From Chloroflexota bacterium (GTDB lineage Bacteria; Chloroflexota; Dehalococcoidia; JACPQD01), in the NCBI GenBank assembly GCA_016190665.1, contig JACPQD010000045.1, forward strand, positions 1 to 64,000: a stretch of 64,000 bases of DNA, in the 5' to 3' direction. Below the pieces are notes generated by a model. The model did no database searches. It saw only the letters and a program-made list of their open reading frames with translations, and was not told where the DNA came from. A program made the position numbers and the translations under genes. This document shows positions 35,983 through 46,119 of the stretch, piece after piece; within the stretch, counting starts at the first letter, position 1; each line of letters starts with the position of its first letter.

Positions 35983-37107
35983 ATGCCCGTGAAAGATCGA
36001 GATGTTGCTATTGAGGTAAAGGACCTAACCAAGCTCTTTGGGCAGATTACCGCGGTTGACCATGTCAGCTTTCAAGTTAATCGAGGAGAATTCTTCGGCT
36101 TTCTTGGTCCCAACGGCGCCGGCAAGACCACCACCATTCGTATGCTGACCGGCGTCATCAGGAAAGACGGCGGTGAATCCTTCATCATGGGCTATCCCTC
36201 CGGGAGCGTCCGTGCCAAGCAGTTGTCCGGGGTCATGCCGGAGCTCTCCAACGCCTACATGGACCTAACAGCCTGGGGCAATCTCATGCTCATGGCCGAG
36301 CTCTACCGAATGCCGATCAGTCAGGCAAAAGAGCGGGCTGAGTCACTGTTACGCCAACTGGGACTCCATGAAAGAAAGGATTCCAAGGCAAGCACTTACT
36401 CCATGGGCATGAGAAAACGGCTGGTTCTATGCATGGCGCTTCTGAGCAACCCCCAGATACTATTCCTGGACGAGCCTACCAGCGGGCTTGACGTGCAGAG
36501 CGTCCGCTTTATGCGATCTCTGCTGCGTAGCTTGAAGCAAGAAGGCAAGACCATCTTCCTCACCACCCATAACATGGACGAGGCCGCCGAGATGTGCGAA
36601 CGCGTGGCCGTCATCAATCGCGGGAAGATAGTCGCTCTGGACAGTCCGGACAGGTTGAGCATTAGTGCGGGACGAGTCTACCTGATTGACGTCAGCTTTG
36701 ACAAGGCTGTCGGGCAGGAAGTACTAGCTGACTTGCCGGGAGTTGACCGGCTGGAAACAGCCCAGGCTATCGAAACGTCTGAGAGGCTGAGAGCGCAGCA
36801 GGTAATGGCTGGATCTGGCAGACCTGGTGGCACGGGAGCTGGGGCGGGTAGAATGCAGGTGCAAACGATCGGTGGACCGTCCACCGAGGCAGAGCAGTCA
36901 GGCAAGGCTTCAGGGAGTGAGTGGGGTGGTGAGAAGAAGGCCAATCACCGCTTCAGGTTCTACACAGACGATACCACGCTTCTCGTCAGTTCCCTCGTTG
37001 ATTTCAGCCGAGCCAACTCCCTCCAGATGAATATCCTTAACGTACGTCCACCTTCATTTGAAGACGCCTTTGTCAGACTGACCGAGGAGAGAACCTATGT
37101 CAAATAG
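35983..37107 (+). CDS. ABC-2 exporter ATPase (DrrA-like)
   Basis: ATP-binding subunit of an ABC-2 exporter, 374 residues. Walker A GPNGAGKTT near 45, signature YSMGMRKRLVL (variant), Walker B ILFLDEP, switch His in FLTTHNMDEA. A Gly/Ser/Lys-rich insert at about 275-320 (GSGRPGGTGAGAGRM, GSEWGGEKKAN) separates the nucleotide-binding domain from a C-terminal ~60-residue piece and is unusual. It overlaps the permease gene start by 11 bases. Confidence 0.9.
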   Translation: MPVKDRDVAIEVKDLTKLFGQITAVDHVSFQVNRGEFFGFLGPNGAGKTTTIRMLTGVIRKDGGESFIMGYPSGSVRAKQLSGVMPELSNAYMDLTAWGNLMLMAELYRMPISQAKERAESLLRQLGLHERKDSKASTYSMGMRKRLVLCMALLSNPQILFLDEPTSGLDVQSVRFMRSLLRSLKQEGKTIFLTTHNMDEAAEMCERVAVINRGKIVALDSPDRLSISAGRVYLIDVSFDKAVGQEVLADLPGVDRLETAQAIETSERLRAQQVMAGSGRPGGTGAGAGRMQVQTIGGPSTEAEQSGKASGSEWGGEKKANHRFRFYTDDTTLLVSSLVDFSRANSLQMNILNVRPPSFEDAFVRLTEERTYVK

Positions 37108-37852
37108 TTTTGGAACCTTGGACCAAATCGCCCGCTCCTTCGCTATCGTCAAGAAAGATGTGAAGATCTACTATTCGAAAGGCCCGGTCGTGCTCATGGG
37201 CGTAATGTACCCGGCCTTCATGTTCCTTGCTTTCGCTTTCGGGCGCGACTTGCCAGTGGCATCACTTATGCCTGGTCTTATCTCCATGTCTGTCTTCTTT
37301 ACCTGTTCCGCCATCGCTCCCATCACGTTTCCCTGGGAGACACAGGCGAGGACACTGGAGAGGCTGGTCTCCGCTCCTATAGCAGTTTGGACAATCCTTC
37401 TCGGTGACATGCTGGCGTCAATGCTGACCGGAATAATCATCTCGGTTGTACCCGTTATCATCGCCATTGCCATCGGGTCCACTGTTGTCGGCCCCCTGGT
37501 GCTCGCCGCCGCTATTATCTTGGGCGCAATCTGTTTCGCCACCTTATCTCTCATTATTTCCGCGCCTCCGGTAGGCGCTCCACAGTACTCCCAGATGATA
37601 AGCTCCTTCGTGAAATTCCCGCTCATATTCATCAGCGGCATCTTCGTGCCTTTGCGCGAGATGCCGGACTTTGCGCGCAGCATCACCTTTATTTCGCCGC
37701 TGACATATTTCACGGACCTTGCCCGATACTCAATGGGAGGCGAGAACTACTTCCCCATTGGTATTGATTTTCTGGCACTTGTTATCTTCAGCGTTGGAGG
37801 GTGGATTATCGCCGTAAGCCTTCATAACAAGACTGTTCCCAAGAGAATTTGA
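37097..37852 (+). CDS. ABC-2 exporter permease
   Basis: The 251-residue membrane protein has six hydrophobic segments (VVLMGVMYPAFMFLAFAF, LISMSVFFTCSAI, IIISVVPVIIAIAIG, AAIILGAICFATLSLII, FPLILISG-like, FLALVIFSVGGWIIAVSL). SPLTYFTDLARYSMGG before the last helix is typical. It forms the membrane part for the ATPase just upstream; cargo unknown. ATG overlaps the ATPase stop region. Confidence 0.88.
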   Translation: MSNSFGTLDQIARSFAIVKKDVKIYYSKGPVVLMGVMYPAFMFLAFAFGRDLPVASLMPGLISMSVFFTCSAIAPITFPWETQARTLERLVSAPIAVWTILLGDMLASMLTGIIISVVPVIIAIAIGSTVVGPLVLAAAIILGAICFATLSLIISAPPVGAPQYSQMISSFVKFPLIFISGIFVPLREMPDFARSITFISPLTYFTDLARYSMGGENYFPIGIDFLALVIFSVGGWIIAVSLHNKTVPKRI

Positions 37853-37929
37853 TGGGAATACCTGGTGGCTTGAGGACGTCTTCCTGAGGGTGGCGGGCAT
37901 CGAAGGCGCGCTGGCATCTCCCCGCTGAC

Positions 37930-38055
37930 TTCAGCAATGACTTGCTCAACCGGGGCATCTCGGGGACCTCTTACCTCCCGCCAGCGATAGACCTGGCGGC
38001 TCTGGTCATCTTTAAGTGCGCATCAGGAAACTTGGTTTGCAGCAAGGGCGCCTGA
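37930..38055 (+). pseudogene. C-terminal scrap of a second ABC-2 permease
   Basis: The open stretch reads FSNDLLNRGISGTSYLPPAIDLAALVIF, matching the last helix region of the adjacent permease (ENYFPIGIDFLALVIF), then runs to a TGA at 38052-38055. It has no start. Together with 35656-35960 it brackets the intact exporter. Confidence 0.55.
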
Positions 38056-38122
38056 AGTTCATAAAATCTTCACATTTCTTTGATATCATCTTTCTGGGAG
38101 ATGCCGGCCAGCGAGGTTCCCC

Positions 38123-38818
38123 ATGAACAAAAGGATACTGGTGGTCGATGACGACCGAAAGACCGTAGAGCTGATTCAGGTCTATCTCCAGAGGGATGGG
38201 TACCGAGTGGCTGCTGCCTATAATGGTAAGGAGGCTCTGGAGCAAACTCGCAGAATCCACCCCGATCTGGTCATCCTCGATGTAATGCTCCCGGAGATAG
38301 ACGGACTTGAGGTCTGTGAGTTGCTGCGCGCCGAATCCAAAGTGCCGGTCATCATGCTTACGGCGAGGACCTCGGAGTCAGATAAGCTGCTGGGGCTGGA
38401 TCGGGGGGCCGATGACTACGTTACGAAGCCGTTCAGTCTGAGAGAGCTGGCTGCGCGGGTGCGGGCGGCGCTGCGGCGGGCGACCTGTGCCGAAGAGGAA
38501 GCGGTGCAAGACATAAGCTTCGGCGACATCAAGGTGAGTTTTGCCCGTCACGAGGTCAGCCGAGACGGACGGGTGGTGAGCCTCACCCCGACGGAGTTCA
38601 AGCTTCTCGAGATGCTGGTGCGAAACCCAGGGCGAGCGTTTACGCGTCCCCAGCTCATTGACCGGATAAGGGGGCTCGACTTCGATGGCTTGGAGCGGTC
38701 CCTCGATGCTCATATCATGAATCTTCGCCGAAAGATCGAGCCTGACCCTCTCCGTCCCCACTATGTTAAGACCGTCTGGGGCGTGGGGTACAAGCTCGAG
38801 GCCGACCCTGATGTTTAG
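38123..38818 (+). CDS. OmpR/PhoB-family response regulator
   Basis: Regulator of 231 residues. The receiver has the acidic pair (VVDDDRKT), phospho-Asp53 (ILDVMLPE), Thr (MLTART) and Lys (YVTKPFS). The C-terminal winged helix contains LTPTEFKLLEMLVRNPGRAFTR and a final HYVKTVWGVGYKLE. RBS CGAGG precedes ATG 38123. Its last codons overlap the ATG of the kinase gene, forming a two-component pair. Confidence 0.92.
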   Translation: MNKRILVVDDDRKTVELIQVYLQRDGYRVAAAYNGKEALEQTRRIHPDLVILDVMLPEIDGLEVCELLRAESKVPVIMLTARTSESDKLLGLDRGADDYVTKPFSLRELAARVRAALRRATCAEEEAVQDISFGDIKVSFARHEVSRDGRVVSLTPTEFKLLEMLVRNPGRAFTRPQLIDRIRGLDFDGLERSLDAHIMNLRRKIEPDPLRPHYVKTVWGVGYKLEADPDV

Positions 38819-40136
38819 CAGCCTGCGGGTGCGCTTGCTGGCAAGCCTCTTGCTTGTCACCGTAGTCGCGGTTGGCGTTGTGGCCGCACTCGCCAGCCAG
38901 GCAACCGGCACTCAGTTTCGCGGCTACGTGCAGCAGCGCGCCCAGAAGGCGCATTTTCGCTTTCAACAGGTCTTCGGTTCCTATTATGCCGATCGCGGCA
39001 GTTGGGACGGCGTCGAAGACTGGGTAGCGCGAATGGGTGAGATGTCCGGCGACCACATAGTCCTGCTGGACTCCACTGGAAAAGTCATCGCCGATTCGGC
39101 AGGCAAGCTGCTCGGCCGCGAAGCAAGTCCCAACTGGTCGGGCGGTCCGCTCGTTATCTCGAACAATGGCCTGCAGGTCGGGGCTGGGTATGTTAACCCG
39201 ACGGCGGGCCTTGTCGACCAGGGGTTCCTGGATTCCGTCAACCGCTCGCTGCTGCTCGCCGCAGCCGGCGCGGGGGTCATGGCGCTATTGCTGACCCTTG
39301 TCCTGTCTCGCCACATCGTCAGGCCGCTGCAATCCTTGACTGCTGCGGCGCAACGCATGACGCAAGGCGATCTGGAGCAGCGCGTGGATGTGCGCAGCAA
39401 AGACGAGATAGGCGTTTTGGCGGGCGCCTTCAACACCATGGCTGAGTCGGTGGCGCGCAACGAGATGCTTCGGCGTCGCATGGTTTCAGATGTGGCCCAC
39501 GAATTGCGCACGCCACTTACTAACGTGCGCTGCTACCTGGAGTTGCTCCAGGAAGGCGTGCTGGCGCCGGAGCCGGGGGTGCTCGAATCGCTCAAGCAGG
39601 AGGCGGACATTCTGAGCCGGTTGGCGGACGACTTGCAGGAGATCGCCCTCTCCGAGGCCGGGCAGTTGCGCCTGGAGCGGCAGCCGGCGGTAGCGAGGGA
39701 CATCTGCGAACGGGCGGCGACGGCGATGAGGGCTCAGGCGGAGGCAAAAGGACTGCACCTGGAGATGGATGTGCCCGAAGGACTGCCGCCTGTCGTAGTC
39801 GATAGTGACCGGATCGGGCAGGTATTGCGTAATCTCTTGAGCAATGCTCTCGCCCATACCCCTGCCGGGGGAAGCATAGTTCTCTCGGCTCACCGCGGCG
39901 AGGAGGGCGTTGAGATCAGCGTGGCTGATACAGGGGAGGGGATACCACCTCAGAGCCTGCCCTATGTTTTCGAGCGCTTCTACCGGGCCGATCCCTCAAG
40001 GGCGCGCGCTACGGGTGGCTCGGGCCTGGGGCTGACCATCTCCAAAGAGATCGTGGAGGCCCACGGGGGCCGGATGAGAGTCGAAAGCGAACTCGGAAAG
40101 GGTGCGAAGTTCACCTTCGGCGTTCCCACGGAATAG
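38811..40136 (+). CDS. HAMP-domain sensor histidine kinase
   Basis: Partner kinase of 441 residues. N-terminal helix (LLASLLLVTVVAVGVVAALA), short periplasmic sensor to about 155, second helix (LLLAAAGAGVMALLLTLVL), HAMP (LTAAAQRMTQGDLEQRV). Phospho-His lies in SDVAHELRTPLTN; N, G1 and G2 boxes are NLLSNAL, DTGEGIP and GGSGLGL. ATG 38811 overlaps the regulator stop by eight bases and begins MFSSLRVRL; longer upstream frames have no support. The signal is unknown. Confidence 0.9.
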   Translation: MFSSLRVRLLASLLLVTVVAVGVVAALASQATGTQFRGYVQQRAQKAHFRFQQVFGSYYADRGSWDGVEDWVARMGEMSGDHIVLLDSTGKVIADSAGKLLGREASPNWSGGPLVISNNGLQVGAGYVNPTAGLVDQGFLDSVNRSLLLAAAGAGVMALLLTLVLSRHIVRPLQSLTAAAQRMTQGDLEQRVDVRSKDEIGVLAGAFNTMAESVARNEMLRRRMVSDVAHELRTPLTNVRCYLELLQEGVLAPEPGVLESLKQEADILSRLADDLQEIALSEAGQLRLERQPAVARDICERAATAMRAQAEAKGLHLEMDVPEGLPPVVVDSDRIGQVLRNLLSNALAHTPAGGSIVLSAHRGEEGVEISVADTGEGIPPQSLPYVFERFYRADPSRARATGGSGLGLTISKEIVEAHGGRMRVESELGKGAKFTFGVPTE

Positions 40137-40137
40137 G

Positions 40138-41631
40138 TCAGCGGCCTTTCTCCCACGAAAGAGGCTCAGAGTCGCAGTGGAGCTCTGCGTGTACCATCTG
40201 CGCTACTCCCTCGATAGTGGCTATCCCGTACTCCAGGCTTGGCGAGCCCCGCGTCAGAACTGCGATAGTGTAGGGCGGACGGTCATCACCTGGAAGCAGC
40301 ATGCCGGCGCTGTTCACCCACCAGGCGTATCTTGCTGGATACCAGCCATCTTTGAGACCGATCACCGTTCCTGGTGGCGGGTCGCTCGATGTGCCTGCGG
40401 CAACACCCCATCGCTGCGAAGGCGTGACGTTACTCAGGAGTTCCAACGCAATTTCCCTCATCGGCTCGTTCAGAATATTGCCGAAGGCAAGCTGCGCAAA
40501 AAGCGAGGCCAACCCTTTGGCGGAGGCGCGACTGGCGCCCCACGCGTCCCAGGGGTTGGGCACGAAGTCAGATATCCCCAACGAGTTGACATAGGCGGTC
40601 ACCGCGGCGCCGCCCCCGAGTTCATCCCAAAGGGCGGTTGCTGAATCGTTGTCACTCTGAGTAATCATTGGGCGCAGCAGTTGCAGCTCGCGTTTCGTCA
40701 GGTTGCGGCCCTCTTTCATGGCGCGGTCCATGGTCGCCAACATGATGGCGACTTTCACCACGCTGGCCATGGGCGTGAGCTCGTCTCCGTTGGCCGTATA
40801 CATGACCCCCTGGCTCGGAACAACCACCGCCACTCCCCACTTACCATCTCTACTGTCGAGGAACGATTGGGCCTCCGCGGAAAGATCTCTCAGCGGGCGT
40901 TCTTTGAAGTCCAACACTGACTTGCCAGCGGCTGCGGGCGAGAATGAGAGCGTGGGGTCGTCTCGCATAGCAGGTTCAGGAGCAATTGACAGGGAGAGCA
41001 CTGGCGCCATATCAACTCCTATCAGCGCTGGTTGGAGAGCCCCATTGTCAGTTATGGGTTCTATAGGAGTTGTGACTCCCCTGAATCCGGCATCCTCCGG
41101 CGCCCCGCACGCACCAAAGACCGCCATCAAGCAAGACAGAAATAGAGCGAGAGCAGGACGTTTCAATAATGCAGAAGTACTTCGGCGTTTCCATGCCATC
41201 ATTCTTGCAGCCAGGTCTTGAGCCAGCAGCCCGGCGCGCCTTTTCGGCCGCCAAGACCGGGGAGGGTGACCAAAGAACGGCGCCGTCAACGCCATTAACC
41301 GAGTAGACGGGATTGATAATGCGCGGGAGGCGCCGACGCATGCCAGCGCAATCAAGGGCCAGTATGATCTGAGTACCAGGGCGTCGTAGACGGCCGTCTC
41401 TACAGTCCAGCCAAGCAGCGTTCCGTACCGGAGGCGCTCGCCGAAGTCACCAACGCGGCCAAATAGGCCCCGTCGTTGCTTCAACACGCGTGCGCCTGAG
41501 GAGTCAATCCGCGCGGGTGAAGCGCTGCTCCGGTCCCCGCCATCGTTACCAGACGGGCCGTTGGGCGAACTGGCAGGATTGAAGGGCATTTTGGATGCGA
41601 TTGTGCGGTTCGCGATGTTAATGCTAAACAT
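40138..41631 (-). CDS. Class A beta-lactamase-fold serine hydrolase, lipoprotein
   Basis: The serine hydrolase has SxxK (MASVVKVAIM), SDN (ITQSDNDSATALWDELGG) and K-D-G (LKDGWYP) in place of KTG. Such proteins include beta-lactamases and peptidoglycan carboxypeptidases. A lipobox-like LSCLMAVFGAC follows KRPALALF near residue 155, so the real protein may begin at MMAW (41202) and the first ~140 residues may be untranslated; no strong RBS decides it. It ends one base after the kinase gene stop on the opposite strand. Substrate is unknown. Confidence 0.7.
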   Translation of the reverse strand: MFSINIANRTIASKMPFNPASSPNGPSGNDGGDRSSASPARIDSSGARVLKQRRGLFGRVGDFGERLRYGTLLGWTVETAVYDALVLRSYWPLIALACVGASRALSIPSTRLMALTAPFFGHPPRSWRPKRRAGLLAQDLAARMMAWKRRSTSALLKRPALALFLSCLMAVFGACGAPEDAGFRGVTTPIEPITDNGALQPALIGVDMAPVLSLSIAPEPAMRDDPTLSFSPAAAGKSVLDFKERPLRDLSAEAQSFLDSRDGKWGVAVVVPSQGVMYTANGDELTPMASVVKVAIMLATMDRAMKEGRNLTKRELQLLRPMITQSDNDSATALWDELGGGAAVTAYVNSLGISDFVPNPWDAWGASRASAKGLASLFAQLAFGNILNEPMREIALELLSNVTPSQRWGVAAGTSSDPPPGTVIGLKDGWYPARYAWWVNSAGMLLPGDDRPPYTIAVLTRGSPSLEYGIATIEGVAQMVHAELHCDSEPLSWEKGR

Positions 41632-41664
41632 ACCGGGCCACCTGCAGGAGAAATCCGTCTGTTT

Positions 41665-41701
41665 GAAGAAGGGGAGCGGGAGAGCCCCGCTCCCCTTCTT
41701 C
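41665..41701. terminator. 16-bp hairpin terminator below the Pro/Gly-rich protein gene
   Basis: GAAGAAGGGGAGCGGG (41665-41680) pairs with CCCGCTCCCCTTCTTC (41686-41701). It follows the stop at 41733 on the minus strand. Its long perfect stem makes an effective hairpin though the U-tract is not typical. Confidence 0.7.
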
Positions 41702-41732
41702 CACCGCGGGAGCTTGTCTGATGAAGCAGACT

Positions 41733-42344
41733 TTACTGGCCAAAGAACGGTGGCACCACACCCGCTGGCGGGCCACCTTGCCAGCCATTGCCGAAGGGCG
41801 CGCCTGCTGGGGCAACGCCTGGCGGCGGCGTCACTCCCGCTGGCGGGCCGCCTGACCAGCGACTGAAGGGAGCGCCCGCTGGGGGAACGCCTTGCCAGTC
41901 ACCTGGCTGAGCGCTCGCTGGGGGTGCTGAAGCAACCGGCGGAACACCCTGCCAGGCGCTGCCTCGTCCGCCGAACCAAGGTCCGAACCTGGGGCCTCCA
42001 ACTCCAGGTCCAAACCTGGGGCCTGCGACCGGAGGGCCGAACCCGGGCCCGTTCTGGATGAACTGCTGCTGACGCTGCATGATCCAATCTGCCTGCTGCT
42101 GCGTCATCTGCCCATTTCTCACCGCCTCGTCAAGCAACTCTTTCCAGGCCTGGGTAAAGGCGTCGGTCAGCTTCTGCTTGTCGATCCCGAGGATCTTCGC
42201 CACCTTCCCCAGGAGGACGTTTTGGAAACTGGTCCCCGTGGGCGTAGGTGTAGGGTCGGCCGCAAGGACAACGCCGGCTCCTATCAGGCCCAGCAGCGCC
42301 AATGTTCCGACCGCGATGGAAAGGACTTTCAGGCTCTCTCTCAT
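41733..42344 (-). CDS. Secreted DUF2680-like protein with Pro/Gly-rich tail
   Basis: Exported protein of 203 residues. Signal peptide LKVLSIAVGTLALLGLIGAGVVLAA. A short helical domain resembles DUF2680 (LLGKVAKILGIDKQKLTDAFTQAW, QMTQQQADWIMQRQQQF). The C-terminal half is Pro/Gly-rich with repeated PPAG(A/V)PF and GWQGGPPAG units. RBS AAAGGAGGTGA precedes ATG 42344. Function unknown; probably on the cell surface. A strong hairpin follows the stop. Confidence 0.75.
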   Translation of the reverse strand: MRESLKVLSIAVGTLALLGLIGAGVVLAADPTPTPTGTSFQNVLLGKVAKILGIDKQKLTDAFTQAWKELLDEAVRNGQMTQQQADWIMQRQQQFIQNGPGFGPPVAGPRFGPGVGGPRFGPWFGGRGSAWQGVPPVASAPPASAQPGDWQGVPPAGAPFSRWSGGPPAGVTPPPGVAPAGAPFGNGWQGGPPAGVVPPFFGQ

Positions 42345-43116
42345 TTGATCTCACCTCCTTTCTTCCCATAATCTGGTGGTCTTCCCCCACCTTCAAGGTC
42401 AAGTATAGCCGAGGAGTGTGAAAGTCTTATCCGAAAGGTGTTGGGGTTTTGTGAAGATGTCAGAATTGGGGTCGTTAGCAACGATCTTCAACCCCTTAGC
42501 TCGGCGAAGCCGAAGCCAAACCTCTCCCTTTAGCAAAGGGAGATTGAGAGGGTGTTGACAAAGTAAGCAGAATGGGTCATCTACTCCCCTTGGACAGCTT
42601 CGGAGCAGAGCCCGGGGAGGCTGGTTTTCCCCTTTCGGCCCATGACCAACAGATACGCCCGGTTTCGTTTGTCAACACCCCCTGAGAGGGATTTGCCTGG
42701 AACGCCTTCTACCGCCCTGAAAATCCCCCTTAGTCCCCCTTTTCCAAAGGGGGAGACATCGAGTTCATGCGACTTCGCGCGCAATTGCATTCGTAACGTA
42801 CTAAATCCCCCAATCTTGGGGGACTCTTGGAGCTGGGGCACAGCCCCAGACCCCAAGCGAAGGGGCTTCGCCCCTCTGCACTCCCCGGTTACTAAACGAC
42901 CTCAGAACTTCTCATGATTCCACCAGTCCAAATCTTCATATATATTCCACACTTTTCTGACAATTCTTTCACATTCAGGCGATATATTGAGAGCAAATGG
43001 ACGCGGAGACCACAGCCCAACGGTTCCGGGGCGACGGCTTCTACTCTTAAGCGGAAGGAGGACAAGTTGCTTGAGGTAAATGCAGCTAGCCCAGGATTAC
43101 TTGTAGGAGGAACATC
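42345..43116. repeat. Repeat-rich intergenic spacer with a 13-bp inverted repeat element
   Basis: No gene is supported; an ORF on the minus strand (42581-42856) is repeat-derived. A 13-bp inverted repeat GGGTGTTGACAAA lies at 42550-42562 and its complement at 42668-42680. CTCCCTTT..AAAGGGAG (about 42522-42542) and CCCCCTTTTCC..GGAAA-type palindromes (42725-42760) are of the class seen at 23.5-25.3 kb and 51.3 kb. The rest contains nothing recognisable except an RBS (GTAGGAGG) for the next gene. Confidence 0.6.
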
Positions 43117-43662
43117 ATGAGGATCATCTGTTGGAGGGACATGATGGGCAGGAGAGGCGCGGTCGTGGCGGCGATGGCGCTGCTCGCAGCGCTGGTCGCC
43201 TGTGCCGGAGCGCAGGGAGGACAGGCCCCCGACTTCGCTCTGACCAACATCAAAGGGGATCACATCAGTCTGGCCGATTACCGAGGCCAGAAAGCCGTCT
43301 TGCTTCTGCTCACCAGTAGCGAGGCGGGTGGGGGGCAGGACCCACTGCTTCAGGAGTACATGACCCGGTATCAGCCGACGGAAAAGCTGGAGACCATGAT
43401 GATAGGAAACTACAGTGCACTCCCGGAAGAAGTGAGGCAATACAAAGAAAAAGACACGGCGGAGCGTCCCGGGACGGGAACAGCCGTCATTCCAATGATG
43501 GACACGGATGGAAGCGTAAGCCGCGCCTACCGGGCAAGCCCGGACAGGGTGACCCTGGTGCTGGTGGACCGGGAGGGCCAGATACGTCTTCGCCAGGAGG
43601 CGCCGCCCCCGGTAGAAGACAACCGCGAACTTTCGAACCGAATCGCTGAAATCACGAAATGA
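43117..43662 (+). CDS. Redoxin-fold lipoprotein lacking catalytic cysteine
   Basis: The 181-residue exported protein has an N-terminal hydrophobic segment with a lipobox-like ALVACAG (Cys about 29). The remaining part resembles AhpC/TSA-TlpA (GQAPDFALTNIKGDHISLADYRGQKAVLLLL; LVLVDREGQIRL in parts), but where the family has C or CxxC the sequence is TSSEAGGGQDP. So it is probably a binding or structural member, not a peroxidase. ATG 43117 has GTAGGAGGA upstream. It is followed 18 bases later by an ABC permease and is likely an accessory of that system. Confidence 0.75.
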   Translation: MRIICWRDMMGRRGAVVAAMALLAALVACAGAQGGQAPDFALTNIKGDHISLADYRGQKAVLLLLTSSEAGGGQDPLLQEYMTRYQPTEKLETMMIGNYSALPEEVRQYKEKDTAERPGTGTAVIPMMDTDGSVSRAYRASPDRVTLVLVDREGQIRLRQEAPPPVEDNRELSNRIAEITK

Positions 43663-43680
43663 TGAAGCCAGGAGACAAAG

Positions 43681-44962
43681 ATGTTTAGCCTCGCCATAAG
43701 AGAACTTACCAGAAGGAAAAGACAACACATCCTCACCGTCATGGTGGTGGCGCTGGTAACCGCCATGATTATCGTCCTGAACTCGCTCGGCACGGCCTAC
43801 AAGGAGGCATCGAGATTGCCCTTCCAGGACGTTCAGGGGACCGTCATCGTCCAGAAGAACGGGAACGTGCCGGAGGACATATCCGGCGCCCTCGTATCCT
43901 GCTCGCTTGCACCCATCGGCCAGGGGACCGTGTCCGCGATCAGTGGTCTGACTGAAGTGAAAGATGTCTCCACGGCTTTGTACCTGTGGGTCTTCGACAA
44001 AGACCATTTCAAGCGGGCGCTGGGGGTGAACTGGGACGACAACTTCGGCGGGAAGCTCCGGTCCAAGATCGTTCAGGGGGCCATTCCGAACACATTGCAG
44101 GAGGCTCTCCTGGACAAGACCTACGCCGAGCAGAACTCGCTGGGAATTGGCCAGGAAGCCGATGTAGCCGGCCGGCATTATACGGTTACCGGAATAGTCC
44201 AGGGCACTGGAAATGAGGTGGTAGCCTCCGATGTCTACCTCTATCTACGGGAAGCCCAGGACATAGCCTATGTGTCCTCCAACTTGCAGGATGCGGAACC
44301 GTTTGCCAGGACAGACGTGAACATCGTCTTCGTGGACACGCCCCAGTCAAGCATCGGCCTCGTGGCTCAGGAGATAACGCGAGTAGTCGGCGCTGAAGGA
44401 ATCGTGAGCGGTCAGACGCCGCTCGGGCAGACCGTGGGGAGTTATAGCGTCTACACTCCGGAGTCCTTTGATACTCAAATCTCCTCACTGCTTCACCTTT
44501 CCGACAAATTGCTATGGATTATCTCACTGGTCACCTTCATTGGGGCCATTGTGATCGTCGCGCGGAACATGACCCACGGGATCGCCGAAAGGAGGAAAGA
44601 GTTTGCGATAATGAAGTCCGTGGGGTTTCGGCAGTCGGATATTCAGAAAGAGATATTCTTCGAGGCTGCCTTACAGGTGTGCGCCGGCTTCCTGGTCGGG
44701 CTTGTGCTTTCAGCGGTGGTCGTTGGCTTTCTGTCACACACAACTGTATCGATTTCGATTCCCTGGGAGTTGAATCCTTACCCGCACTTTCTGGTAGCCA
44801 ATCCGGAGGAAGCCAGCGCCACACAGGTACACACTTTGCCAATAGGAATCGAGCCGGTCTATGCTGGGCTCTCCCTGCTGGCCACCGCGACCATAGCTCT
44901 CCTATCCTCGTACCTGAGTGGCTGGCAAGTCGCCAGGCTGAAGTCCATGGAGGTAATGAAAT

Positions 44963-44970
<8 letters not shown>
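43681..44970 (+). CDS. FtsX/MacB-type ABC permease 1
   Basis: The 429-residue permease has the FtsX architecture: an N-terminal helix (HILTVMVVALVTAMIIVLN), a large extracytoplasmic domain of about 230 residues, then three C-terminal helices (LLWIISLVTFIGAIVIVA, ALQVCAGFLVGLVLSAVVVGF, LSLLATATIALLSSYLSG). KEFAIMKSVGFRQSDI is the typical FtsX coupling loop. Its end overlaps the ATPase gene by eight bases. It is paired with a second permease at 46120; both probably form a heterodimer with the LolD-like ATPase. Confidence 0.88.
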
Positions 44971-45621
<651 letters not shown>

Positions 45622-45622
<1 letters not shown>

Positions 45623-46092
45623 TGAGACCGAAACTGACGGGTTCTGCACTGCTTCTGTGGCTAGCAGGCTCAGCGCTAATTATCGCCGCGACAGCGTGCG
45701 CCAGCACGCCCGATGATTTCGCCGCGCAAGCAGCATCCTCACAATCGTCGGCTGCCATGCCCCAGGGAAATGCAGCAGTGTCCAGCCGCCCGATTGAGAT
45801 CGTCGTCGCGGGATATGTCACTCACGGCCCATTGAAGCCCACTGTTGACGCGGTCAAAGAGGTCGCCGCCAAATACGGCGACAGTATTCACATCAGCTCG
45901 GTTGATATGTCTTCGAAGGAAGGAAAGACCTATTTCAAGGACCACAAGTTGACCGCTCACATGAACATCATTATTAACGGCAAGTACGAGTATACCGTCA
46001 ACGGCAAGAAGGTGGTCTTCCAGTGGTTTGAAGGCCAGCAATGGACGAAGCAGGACCTCGACGCCGTGCTGGCAAGCCTGGTGGGCGCCTGA
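45622..46092 (+). CDS. Thioredoxin-fold lipoprotein lacking CxxC
   Basis: The 156-residue protein has a signal with lipobox ATAC (LLLWLAGSALIIAATACAS). The body resembles a short thioredoxin-like domain (IEIVVAGYVTHGPLKP; VDMSSKEGKTYFKDHKLTAHMNIIINGKYEY in parts) but the CxxC position reads THGPLKP, with no cysteine. It starts right at the ATPase stop (ATGA-type). Like the Cys-less redoxin lipoprotein at 43117, it may act as a substrate-binding lipoprotein of the ABC system. Confidence 0.7.
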
Positions 46093-46119
46093 TGCCCAGT
46101 TCGTCTTAAGAGGGTCGCG

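Noticed and set aside
38066-38074. ATCTTCACA shared upstream of the OmpR-type regulator and (minus strand, 42450-42458) the secreted protein gene, as a regulator box
   Set aside because: A 9-mer seen twice is about what chance gives in 64 kb on both strands, and no longer pattern surrounds it.
42581-42856. 91-residue ORF in the repeat spacer
   Set aside because: Entirely built from palindromic repeat sequence; no RBS or fold.
42892-44178. 428-residue ORF on the minus strand
   Set aside because: It is the antisense of the redoxin lipoprotein and permease genes; the plus-strand frames have RBS, signal and FtsX motifs.
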